A stretch of 64,000 bases of DNA. Source: JBFHIJ01 sp963678775. GTDB lineage: Bacteria > Bacteroidota > Ignavibacteria > Kapaibacteriales > UBA2268. Every line of letters begins with the position of its first letter. The first letter of the stretch is position 1. The stretch lies in NCBI GenBank assembly GCA_963678775.2, contig CAXXGR010000002.1, forward strand, positions 1,054,001-1,118,000, written 5' to 3'. This document shows, piece by piece, positions 16,417-24,839 of this stretch. A program made the position numbers and the translations under genes. A model generated the notes under the pieces. The model saw only the letters and a list, made by a program, of their open reading frames with translations. It made no database searches and was not told where the DNA came from.

Positions 16417-17340
16417 TTAAATTTTAAAGAAATAGCCAATATTAATTCCTAAGGAATATGCAATACCTAATTGGTAGCCATTTGGATATCTTAATAGAGG
16501 TATGTCTGTGAAAGCTGCTACATTGAAATTATCGAATTTATAGTTTATTTGTGGAGAAATAAATATAAAATTGCCCCCGGTATTGTCTACTTCTATGCCA
16601 GATTGATAATCATGTGTTCTGTTAGTATGCTGAATTTCTAAAATAGCGGTAAGGCTTTCTGTTAATGGGTAAGAGGCAAACAAAGACGAAGATACATTGT
16701 TTCCAAATCGGTATTCATCATCGTTTTCACTTGTCAACTCAAATCTGGTGAGTGCATAAAGATGCAAGCCACTTTCAAAACCTTTGTGCGCAAACATGTT
16801 AAATGTAACAGCTTGACTCGCAACAGATGTACGTTGGTAAACGGCTATTTCATTCTTTTCATCCTTATCATTTACAAATGGAATTTTTATACCAACACCA
16901 CCTGAAATTTCCATATCATATTTGGGTTTTAGATAAAAAATGTACTTTCCTGAAATCCCGATGTGTGATAAGCCTGTAGTTTTGTAAGTCCCGGATCCAT
17001 CAGTAAATTCTCTATTAAGGTAATAACCTGTTTCTGCATCAATCATAAACCTATCAGCTATGCCGTAGCTAATATTGAAAAGTGAATATTGAGCATTGAA
17101 GTCTTTATATCTTAAACTAGTATCTACTGCAGAACCTTCATGATAATAGGTGTCACCGCTCATAGTTTTAGTGCTTAAGGAAAGAGAAACATACCTTTCT
17201 TTGATAACACCGGTGCTGGTAATAGAGGCTGCCGGAGAGAAGCCGCCAAAAATAGTACCACCCCAGCAGTTACATTGAGCAAAAGAGGTGATAGGAGATA
17301 AAGTTAGTAAAACAACTATTAAGGTATATATGTATTTCAT
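16417..17340 (-). CDS. Putative outer-membrane beta-barrel protein
   Basis: 307 aa. The N-terminus (MKYIYTLIVVLLTLSPITSF followed by AQ) is a clear signal peptide; the mature protein would begin CNCWGG. The rest alternates short hydrophobic strands with polar turns and ends INIGYFFKI, with a terminal aromatic/hydrophobic residue pattern typical of outer-membrane barrels. No family name can be assigned with confidence. It lies three bases downstream of a thioredoxin-like lipoprotein gene, so the two are co-transcribed. The mature Cys-x-Cys start beside a thioredoxin-fold partner is suggestive of a redox or metal-linked function. Confidence 0.8.
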   Translation of the reverse strand: MKYIYTLIVVLLTLSPITSFAQCNCWGGTIFGGFSPAASITSTGVIKERYVSLSLSTKTMSGDTYYHEGSAVDTSLRYKDFNAQYSLFNISYGIADRFMIDAETGYYLNREFTDGSGTYKTTGLSHIGISGKYIFYLKPKYDMEISGGVGIKIPFVNDKDEKNEIAVYQRTSVASQAVTFNMFAHKGFESGLHLYALTRFELTSENDDEYRFGNNVSSSLFASYPLTESLTAILEIQHTNRTHDYQSGIEVDNTGGNFIFISPQINYKFDNFNVAAFTDIPLLRYPNGYQLGIAYSLGINIGYFFKI

Positions 17341-17343
17341 GCT

Positions 17344-17826
17344 CTAATCTTTGCAGTATTTAATAATATCTTCTTCCCAAGTATAAATGGGGCCTTCACT
17401 TTCGCCTATTAATATACCATTTTTTTTGATAAATAGAGATGGTATCGAATAAATATTATAGTCTTTGTAAGTGCCTGTAATTTCTTCAAAATCATCATTT
17501 AGATTATAAATATGTATATGGGATTCGTCAAATGAGTGGATTTCGAGTATTTTTAAAATTTTAGCTATCTCACTTTTGCAATGCTCACACTCTGTATTTC
17601 CAAAAACTATAAAAGTGAAGTCTCCGGATAAAGAGTCAGAGTATATAGAGCTATATTCTTCAAAAACTGATAAAGTGTTTGTTTCTTGCAGCCAAGTTGT
17701 TGGCGTCATCATAGTGTACTTCATATCGATATTTGTCGATGGAGAAGCACAAGAATTAAGTAAAATCAATAATGACAAAGTGGTAAATAGTATACCAATA
17801 CGAAGAAGATAAATAATAATGTGCAT
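17344..17826 (-). CDS. Thioredoxin-like lipoprotein
   Basis: 160 aa. A hydrophobic N-terminus ends in LLNSCAS, a lipobox-like site, so it is probably a membrane-anchored periplasmic protein. The fold is thioredoxin-like: the active site is CEHC in FIVFGNTECEHCKSE (about residues 78-81 of the motif region), and a cis-proline segment IYSIPSLFI occurs near residue 125. It resembles TlpA/ResA-type thiol-disulfide proteins, but the substrate is unknown. First gene of a two-gene operon with the barrel protein. Confidence 0.85.
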   Translation of the reverse strand: MHIIIYLLRIGILFTTLSLLILLNSCASPSTNIDMKYTMMTPTTWLQETNTLSVFEEYSSIYSDSLSGDFTFIVFGNTECEHCKSEIAKILKILEIHSFDESHIHIYNLNDDFEEITGTYKDYNIYSIPSLFIKKNGILIGESEGPIYTWEEDIIKYCKD

Positions 17827-17903
17827 AGCTTAGATAATATTATTGTAATTGTAATAAAAAATAATTATATTTTGATTGATTGCATATACTAAAAGCTGAG
17901 ACT

Positions 17904-20900
17904 ATGAGTATTAAATATAAAAGCAAAGAAGATCTATTGCAAATAATTAAATCCTTAGAGCAAGAGAATGCTTCTAAAGATACGCAAATTAGTCATCTTA
18001 CAAAAGTAGTTTCTAATTATCCCGATCATAACGAGATGCTACTCAAAGATAGTAGTATACCATTTTTTAAATTCGACGAGAAATTCAATATAATTGATAT
18101 AAATAACTCTTTCTGTATTGCTTTGAATCTTAGAAGAAATGAAATCGTCGGTACTTGTTTTTTAGAATATGTTGATGAGAGTAATTATGGTAGTGTTGAA
18201 GATTTATACTCCTTAGCTGATATTCATAGTACTAAAAAATTGAAAGAGATAGGTCTTCTAAATAATAAGGATATCAAATTTTTTGCTGATTTAGAGTTTT
18301 GCATAAGCTATGATGCTGATAGTAATCAAAAAATTGCAAGATGTATTTTAACAGACATTCGAGAGACACAAAATACTCCTAATGATTTAGAAAAACAAGA
18401 ATCACTATATACAAATACATTTCTTTCATTGCCGCTTGGGGTAGGACATGTAGAAGCCACAGGGGAAATAATCAGATGTAATCCTAAGTATGCTGAAATT
18501 CTGGGAACTGATGTAAAAAGTCTTATTGGCAAAAAGTATTCAAGCTATGACTATAGTGGTACTGCTTCACAAGATGAGAAGGAAGGTCTCCAAAGGATAA
18601 TAGATAGAGAAAGCTCCATTTTTGTACTAGAGAAGAAAAAAATAAAAGATGATGGCTCTCTGATATGGTTGCAGATTACAGTAACTGGTTTGTTTAATAA
18701 GGATAATAGTTTTGCCTATTATTTATCTGTTATTGAAGATATAACAGAGCGTAAAGAACAAAAAGATACTTTATTACTTTATGAGAGCATAATAGAAAAT
18801 GCTAATTTTGGGATTTCAGTAATAAACTTAAATAAAGAAGTGTTATCCTCTAATCGGAATTTCGAGAATGCCCATCAGAGAAATGTAGAAGATTCAATTG
18901 GTAGAACTATTGATATTTATCACACAAATGAGCAAATGAGTGAGGTAAATTCAATATTTAATCAAATGGTAGAAGGAAATCTGAACAAACCTACTTTATT
19001 ATGGCACATGAAAACTGATGGTACTGAGTTCCCTATGTTAATGAGCGGAGGTGTAGTTGTAGATACTAGTGGTCAGACTTTTGTTACTGCTTATGCCATT
19101 GATATTACGGACTTGTATAATCAAGGAATAGAGTTAGAAGAGAGTAAAACTAAATATTCAACCTTGTTTAAACACTCTCCTGATTGTATCTATTTGGCGG
19201 ATTTAGATACATTGCAAATTTTAGAGGCAAATGATGCATTGCTAGAACTTACCGGCTACACTGTTGAAGAAATTACTAATATGTCTTTAACAGATTTAAT
19301 AGACGCTAAAAACTATGATGTACAAGAGAAGAAAAGATACTTGATACAGCATAATAGTATTACCTTAAAACAACGACAGTACATTAGCAAGACCGGAGAT
19401 AAAATATCTGTAGAAATTAATTCTAGTCTGATAAAACTTAGAGATAAAGTTTATATTAGTACTATTGCTCGAGATATAAGCAAGAGGTTGGAAATAGAGA
19501 GTGAACTGAAAGAAAGAGAAAATTTCATCAGTAATATCACAGATAATGTACCTGTTATTATCATAGTGTTTAATCTTAAAAGTAGAAAATCTATATATTC
19601 AAATAATCAGTTATATCTACAGTTAGGTTATACACACTCAGATATGAGTGAAAAAAGGGATGAGATTTTGCAGGATATTGTACATCAGGACGATAGATTA
19701 GATTTGATAAATAAAATTTCTAACATGGTTGATAAAGTAAATGCCGAATTTAGGCTAAAACACAATCAAGGAAACTATTTATGGTACAGCTCTACGATCA
19801 AACGAATAAATATAGGCGGAGATAGCTCAAATTATATTTTAGGTTTTGCTCAAAATATTGATGATAAGAAAAAATACAGTGAAGCTTTAATTCAAAGTGA
19901 AAGTATGTTCCGCTCATTAGCAGAATCTTTACCTGATACTATTTTGCGTTTTGATAGAGATTTAAAACATCTTTACGTAAGTGAAAATGTCTCTGATATA
20001 TTTGATTTCAATGCTCATCAGATGGTTAATAAAACGCAAGAAGAATTAGGATTTACGTCTGATTTTGTAGAAATATGGACAAGAAATATCAATAAAGTAT
20101 TTGCAACCGGTAAACCGATAGAATCAGAATTTGTTTTGAAAAAAAATGGAGAACCCTTACTGATAGAATGGCGTTTGATGCCGGAATACAATTCCACATA
20201 CGAGATTAAATCTGTATTGGTTGTTGTACGTACTTTGACTGATTTGAGGAAGACAGAGAGAGACTACCAAAGATTATTTAATGAAATGACATCCGGTTTT
20301 GCGGTTCATGAGATTATTACTGATGATTTGGGAAAACCTATTGATTATAGATTTATATCTGTAAATAAAGCTTTCGAAAAAATGACGGGTTTGCTAAATG
20401 AAGATATAAAAGGGAAAACTGTAAAAACTATTATGCCTAATACAGAAGACTCTTGGATAGATAATTATGGTGAAGTTGCTCTGACCGGCAAGACTATCAA
20501 GTTTGAGAACTATTCTCGCGAATTAGATAAATTTTATATGGTTACTGCCTATTCTCCACTTAAAAATCAGTTTGCTACTATAATTGAAGATATTACAGAA
20601 AATAAAAAAATTCAAAATCAAATAAAAGATCAGGAAGAAAAATATAGATTGATAGTTGAAAATCAATCTGATTTTGTGTTTAAATTAGATAACAATAACA
20701 ACATCCTTTATGCAAATCCTAATTTCCATAAATATTTGGGTGTAGATGAAAAAGATATTTTATCTAAGAATTTTATCGACATAATATCTAATGATCAAAA
20801 AGAATGTTTCGTTGGGATACTCAGCGATATTTCAAAAGGCGAGACTTGTGTCACTAGAGAATGCATGTTTGAACATGCAAATAGTTACATTAGCTGGACT

Positions 20901-21884
20901 ATTAAGACTGTGAAAGGCGAAGATGATAAAGTAGATTATTTAATTGCTGTTGGTCATGACATCACTCAAATAAAAGAAGTGCAGACTCAGGTAGAAACTC
21001 TTAATAGTGAACTTGAAGAAAAAGTTATAGTTAGAACCACTCAATTGCAAAATGCTGTTACTAAATTGAAAGAAGAAAATAATCAGCATAGGAAAACAAA
21101 AATGCAATTAGAGGTAGCCAAAGATCAAATTGAAAAAACTTTGCAACAAGAACGAGAACTTAGCCAGCTGAAGACAAGATTTATTTCTATGGTGTCACAT
21201 GAGTATAGAACTCCTCTTACAGTAATACTTTCTTCTTCGTTCATTATGGAGCGTTTAATCAAAAAGGGAGAGCTACAAAAGCTAGAAATGCACCTAGAAA
21301 AAATTCGTGCCGGTGTTAGGCAGATGACGAATTTACTTGAAGATGTTATTGCAGTAGGTAAAAGTGAAGAGGGATTGTTGGATTCCAAACTACAATATTT
21401 TGATATTGAAGTTTTGGTAAAAACTCTTATTGATGAAGTAAATTCAATAGATAGTAGATTGCATACAATTGAATTTGATCTAGACCTTCATAATACAATT
21501 ATCTACTCTGACCCAAAGCTCATGCGTCAGATAATAAATAACCTTCTTACAAATGCTTGTAAATATTCTAAAAGTGGTACCGAAGTAACTATAACTCTCA
21601 AAGAAGATGAGAAATACTTTGTAGTAGAAGTTAAAGACGAAGGAATTGGTATGTCTCAAGAGGATTTGAAGCAATTATTTACACCATTCTTTAGAAATAA
21701 AGGCCATATTGGTTCTATCCCGGGTTCTGGGCTGGGGCTTACTATTGTCAAGCGTTCTATAAATTTACTTTACGGAAAGTTGGATGTCAAATCAAAATTA
21801 CACCAAGGAAGTACATTCAGCATGTTTTTACCTTTAAGTATTGTGTATCCTGATTTTAAAAAAGGATTAGATCAAAATGATTAG
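17904..21884 (+). CDS. Multi-PAS sensor histidine kinase (eight PAS domains)
   Basis: 1326 aa from ATG 17904; a TTG at 17880 is a less likely start. A short coiled coil is followed by eight PAS-like units of 110-130 residues each, most ending in the PAC-type DITE/DIT motif (VIEDITERKEQ, YAIDITDLYN, IARDISKRLE, FAQNIDDKKK, IIEDITENKK, VGHDITQIKE). A coiled coil then leads into HisKA with SHEYRTPL (His1099) and a HATPase domain with N box NNLLTNACKYS, G1 DEGIGM and G2 GSGLGLTIVKRS. No transmembrane segment is visible, so it is probably a soluble multi-input sensor. It overlaps its response-regulator gene by 8 bases. Confidence 0.93.
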   Translation: MSIKYKSKEDLLQIIKSLEQENASKDTQISHLTKVVSNYPDHNEMLLKDSSIPFFKFDEKFNIIDINNSFCIALNLRRNEIVGTCFLEYVDESNYGSVEDLYSLADIHSTKKLKEIGLLNNKDIKFFADLEFCISYDADSNQKIARCILTDIRETQNTPNDLEKQESLYTNTFLSLPLGVGHVEATGEIIRCNPKYAEILGTDVKSLIGKKYSSYDYSGTASQDEKEGLQRIIDRESSIFVLEKKKIKDDGSLIWLQITVTGLFNKDNSFAYYLSVIEDITERKEQKDTLLLYESIIENANFGISVINLNKEVLSSNRNFENAHQRNVEDSIGRTIDIYHTNEQMSEVNSIFNQMVEGNLNKPTLLWHMKTDGTEFPMLMSGGVVVDTSGQTFVTAYAIDITDLYNQGIELEESKTKYSTLFKHSPDCIYLADLDTLQILEANDALLELTGYTVEEITNMSLTDLIDAKNYDVQEKKRYLIQHNSITLKQRQYISKTGDKISVEINSSLIKLRDKVYISTIARDISKRLEIESELKERENFISNITDNVPVIIIVFNLKSRKSIYSNNQLYLQLGYTHSDMSEKRDEILQDIVHQDDRLDLINKISNMVDKVNAEFRLKHNQGNYLWYSSTIKRINIGGDSSNYILGFAQNIDDKKKYSEALIQSESMFRSLAESLPDTILRFDRDLKHLYVSENVSDIFDFNAHQMVNKTQEELGFTSDFVEIWTRNINKVFATGKPIESEFVLKKNGEPLLIEWRLMPEYNSTYEIKSVLVVVRTLTDLRKTERDYQRLFNEMTSGFAVHEIITDDLGKPIDYRFISVNKAFEKMTGLLNEDIKGKTVKTIMPNTEDSWIDNYGEVALTGKTIKFENYSRELDKFYMVTAYSPLKNQFATIIEDITENKKIQNQIKDQEEKYRLIVENQSDFVFKLDNNNNILYANPNFHKYLGVDEKDILSKNFIDIISNDQKECFVGILSDISKGETCVTRECMFEHANSYISWTIKTVKGEDDKVDYLIAVGHDITQIKEVQTQVETLNSELEEKVIVRTTQLQNAVTKLKEENNQHRKTKMQLEVAKDQIEKTLQQERELSQLKTRFISMVSHEYRTPLTVILSSSFIMERLIKKGELQKLEMHLEKIRAGVRQMTNLLEDVIAVGKSEEGLLDSKLQYFDIEVLVKTLIDEVNSIDSRLHTIEFDLDLHNTIIYSDPKLMRQIINNLLTNACKYSKSGTEVTITLKEDEKYFVVEVKDEGIGMSQEDLKQLFTPFFRNKGHIGSIPGSGLGLTIVKRSINLLYGKLDVKSKLHQGSTFSMFLPLSIVYPDFKKGLDQND

Positions 21885-22812
21885 GACTTTAGTAGTTGAT
21901 GATGTAGAACAAAATGCAGTTATGCTCCGTGCGCTTTTAGAAAACTATAACCACAGAGTAATCTTTGCTTCTAACGGTAGGGATGCAATAGAAATTGTAA
22001 ATAGTCAAAGTTTTGATTTGATTATTTCTGATATACAAATGCCGAATATTGATGGCTTTGAGTTTTGCAAATATTTGAAATCCAATCAAAAGACTCAAAA
22101 CATTCCTTTCATTTTCTATACAGCTACTTTTATGGACTATGAAAGTAAAAAATATGGTCTCTCTTTAGGAGCTGATAGATATTTGCTTAAGCCTCTGGAA
22201 CCAAAACAACTTCTTGCTACTATCGAAAATGTGTTCGAAGAGTACCGTAAAAAAATGGGACTCCATAAAGAAGATATTGTTTTTTATGAACATGAATTGA
22301 CTACAAAAGAGATTCATCTAATGGAGCAACTTGAAAATGGATTGTTCTTAATGGAGAAAAAAAATAAAATACTAAAGAATCTAAATAATTTAATTTTTGA
22401 CCTTTTGGCTGCCGACTCGTTACAAGGTTATTTTGAAGTATTGCTGAAAAGTGTACATAAGTATTTTCAGTCCGATAAGGTTCTAATTACAGTCTTAAAA
22501 GATGGTGAGTTCGTTACTGTTTTAAACAATGATGTACCAATGACTTTAAAAATTGTACTTCTCAAATATGCTACAGAATCTAAAGTACTTATGGATTTTA
22601 GTGAGCACATTCACATCAGTCAAGATTCAAATTTGGGAAAAGCTCAGATGCCTCTTAAGATATCCGGTTCATATTGCTTTTTACCATTTGCAAGCGAAAA
22701 TCAGTCTGGTATTGTTATTCTTATTTCTGAAACGAACTATGTCTACGACTTTGCTGAATACTATTTTGATAATTTGAAACCAATAATAAATAAAACTCTC
22801 CGAAAATATTAA
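21877..22812 (+). CDS. Response regulator with C-terminal GAF-like region
   Basis: 311 aa. Residues 1-120 form a receiver: acidic pair D8-D9, phosphoacceptor D52 in IISDIQMPNIDGFEF, threonine in FYTATF and lysine in LLKPLE. After a helical linker, residues about 165-310 have the alternating pattern of a GAF-like domain (LLKSVHKYFQSDKVLITVL, SYCFLPFASENQSGIVILIS), but without a motif that proves it. There is no DNA-binding or output enzyme domain. Overlap with the eight-PAS kinase gene makes it the obvious partner. Confidence 0.87.
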   Translation: MIRTLVVDDVEQNAVMLRALLENYNHRVIFASNGRDAIEIVNSQSFDLIISDIQMPNIDGFEFCKYLKSNQKTQNIPFIFYTATFMDYESKKYGLSLGADRYLLKPLEPKQLLATIENVFEEYRKKMGLHKEDIVFYEHELTTKEIHLMEQLENGLFLMEKKNKILKNLNNLIFDLLAADSLQGYFEVLLKSVHKYFQSDKVLITVLKDGEFVTVLNNDVPMTLKIVLLKYATESKVLMDFSEHIHISQDSNLGKAQMPLKISGSYCFLPFASENQSGIVILISETNYVYDFAEYYFDNLKPIINKTLRKY

Positions 22813-23480
22813 AATTTGCCAAATTTGAAAGCTAATGTAAAGGAAAGACTTTGTAAATCTGAGTTTGTAGTGCGTGTAAGATTCAAACCACTTACAAATC
22901 TATAGGATATGCCGGAACTTATTCTAAAAAAGGGCAATATGTTGAGTTCCAGTGTCAACCCGGGTTCCATTACAAAGAATACAGAACTTTCATGATTATA
23001 GGTAGAGTTATTATAATTGTTTTGATTTTTTAACTTGCTTTGACTGGTGTAACTAGCTCCGCCAGCTCCAATTAGACTGTTTACTGTCACATGCAACAAC
23101 TCTGCAGAGTTATAAGAATATTCGAGAAAAAATCCTCCATAACCGACTTGAAGATTAGGAGTTTCCAATTTCTCACTATCTAAAATCTCTGAGTTAAGGT
23201 AGTCATCTATAGTAAATTTCGATACCATACCAAAACCGCCACCACCAATAGAGAAAGTACTATTGATAATCCATCCACCTCTGGCTCCGATAAATATTGC
23301 TGTGTTTTTAGAGCCGTTTATGTTTAGCTTATTTAGGTGCATTTCAAAAGCACCGTAGCCGCCATTTTCTATTTCACCTATATCAATAATAGTGGCTTCT
23401 TTTACATTGTCTTGCAGCTCTTGAGAGTGTGCCGCGTGTAAACTGGTTAATAACAATACTAAAATGTAAAAAGATTTCAT
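22809..23480 (-). CDS. Putative outer-membrane beta-barrel protein (paralogue 3 of 3)
   Basis: 223 aa with a signal peptide (MKSFYILVLLLTSLHAAHSQ). The mature part is rich in Gly/aromatic beta strands. The C-terminal segment YRFVSGLNL...SDLQSLSFTLAFKFG closely parallels that of the first gene of this operon (FRFMSGFDF...KDLQGLVIALAIKTYF), so the two are paralogues. The stop overlaps the stop of the convergent response regulator by four bases. Function unknown; last gene of a three-gene minus-strand operon. Confidence 0.78.
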   Translation of the reverse strand: MKSFYILVLLLTSLHAAHSQELQDNVKEATIIDIGEIENGGYGAFEMHLNKLNINGSKNTAIFIGARGGWIINSTFSIGGGGFGMVSKFTIDDYLNSEILDSEKLETPNLQVGYGGFFLEYSYNSAELLHVTVNSLIGAGGASYTSQSKLKNQNNYNNSTYNHESSVFFVMEPGLTLELNILPFFRISSGISYRFVSGLNLTRTTNSDLQSLSFTLAFKFGKF

Positions 23481-23495
23481 ATTCTATTATTTCCT

Positions 23496-24122
23496 TTAGT
23501 AAAATCCAAAATGTAAACTCAACCCCCAATATGGATTAGAGCAGTCTGTATTGTTGATGTCAAAAACATCTTGATAAGTGTAACTAAAATTTGATTGTAG
23601 TTGATAGCCAATATTCAAAGAGGCATCCAGCCATTCTCTTACTCGATAGTATATATTGATTTCGGGTACCAAAGTCATGACCTGACTTGTACCTAAATCT
23701 AAGTTTATTACTTCGCCATTTGAATCAGCATAAGGTGGTTCAAACCAAAAGTTACTTAGCCCTGCCTTTAAGCCCATAGATATGCCCAAGCGCTTGTTTA
23801 TATTTAACTTGTACGCCAAACCGGCATAGTAAAAGCTATTGTAAAAAACTGCATTCTCTGAGGTAGAGTTTGGAGTTATCTCACGAACTATATTTTTATT
23901 AAGTAAGCCTTCGTAACCGATATTAAACAGTATGGCGTCATTGAGCATATAACCAATAGACATCCCGGCATTTGTTGCATAAGTATCGAGAGATTTACTT
24001 ATAGGCATACCGGTATGAAAGTCAAAGTTTATCATCAAACCGGACCTACTTTCGTCCGTAGGTTCATAATCTGAGTATACCGTGTACGATGCAAGTATAA
24101 ATAATATAATAAAGATTTTCAT
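23496..24122 (-). CDS. Putative outer-membrane beta-barrel protein (paralogue 2 of 3)
   Basis: 208 aa with signal peptide (MKIFIILFILASYTVYS). Eight or so short amphipathic strands are visible (SIGYMLNDAILFNIGYEGLL, LGISMGLKAGLSNFWF, LDASLNIGYQLQSNF) and the protein ends WGLSLHFGFY with a terminal aromatic. The segment around residue 75 (GLLNKNIVREI) resembles LLSKNIEYEI in the upstream gene. It begins one base after the stop of that gene, so the operon is tightly packed. Confidence 0.78.
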   Translation of the reverse strand: MKIFIILFILASYTVYSDYEPTDESRSGLMINFDFHTGMPISKSLDTYATNAGMSIGYMLNDAILFNIGYEGLLNKNIVREITPNSTSENAVFYNSFYYAGLAYKLNINKRLGISMGLKAGLSNFWFEPPYADSNGEVINLDLGTSQVMTLVPEINIYYRVREWLDASLNIGYQLQSNFSYTYQDVFDINNTDCSNPYWGLSLHFGFY

Positions 24123-24123
24123 T

Positions 24124-24744
24124 TTAGAAATAAGTTTTTATGGCTAAAGCAATTACAAGACCTTGTAGATCTTTACTGTTTATAGATTTAAAATCAAAAC
24201 CGGACATAAAACGGAAACCGCCTTGAGTTTCTAACCAGGTAGAACCACCTAAATTTATACCCACAGCGAACTTTGGCAGTATAGAGAAACCCCATTGCCC
24301 ATTAAGATCTGCGGATACGTCTACTCTACCATTTGTACCGTAACTGATGTATGTCACAGCAACTTCAGCCGATGGTGTAAAATATAGATAATTTGACAAA
24401 TCAAAATCGTAACCGACTAACATACATAAATGAGACATCCTTAGAAATGGAGTACCAAATTCACCTTCTATTTCGTATTCTATGTTTTTACTGAGGAGTG
24501 AATGCATCCCAAACCCCATAAAAAAATCACCACCAAATGTAGAACCAAAGTCAAACCCCATCTCTATACCGACAGCGTTATTGATTATCGGCGTTGCAAA
24601 CCTGTAGTCAGCAAACATACGGCTTTCTTCTTTTTTTACCTGTTTTTTGTTGGCATATTCCTCTTCTTCCAGTCCACCGGGTAGGTACTGGGCTGCAAGT
24701 ATAGTAGGAAATAGCATAAATATGAGAATTAGTATACGTTTCAT
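24124..24744 (-). CDS. Putative outer-membrane beta-barrel protein (paralogue 1 of 3)
   Basis: 206 aa from ATG 24744 (MKRILILIFMLFPTILAAQ, a signal peptide); an in-frame ATG nine codons upstream lacks this logic. After a charged stretch (EEEEYANKKQVKKEESR) comes a barrel-like domain ending AIKTYF. First gene of the trio, reading away from the DUF5686 gene across a 95-base divergent region that must hold both promoters. Function unknown. Confidence 0.78.
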   Translation of the reverse strand: MKRILILIFMLFPTILAAQYLPGGLEEEEYANKKQVKKEESRMFADYRFATPIINNAVGIEMGFDFGSTFGGDFFMGFGMHSLLSKNIEYEIEGEFGTPFLRMSHLCMLVGYDFDLSNYLYFTPSAEVAVTYISYGTNGRVDVSADLNGQWGFSILPKFAVGINLGGSTWLETQGGFRFMSGFDFKSINSKDLQGLVIALAIKTYF

Positions 24745-24839
24745 ATATATATTATTAAAAATATTGAACAAAACATGTAAATATTCGTTATCCTTAGCAT
24801 AATATAATAAAATATTGTGCCAGTTATAAGTTTATTGTT

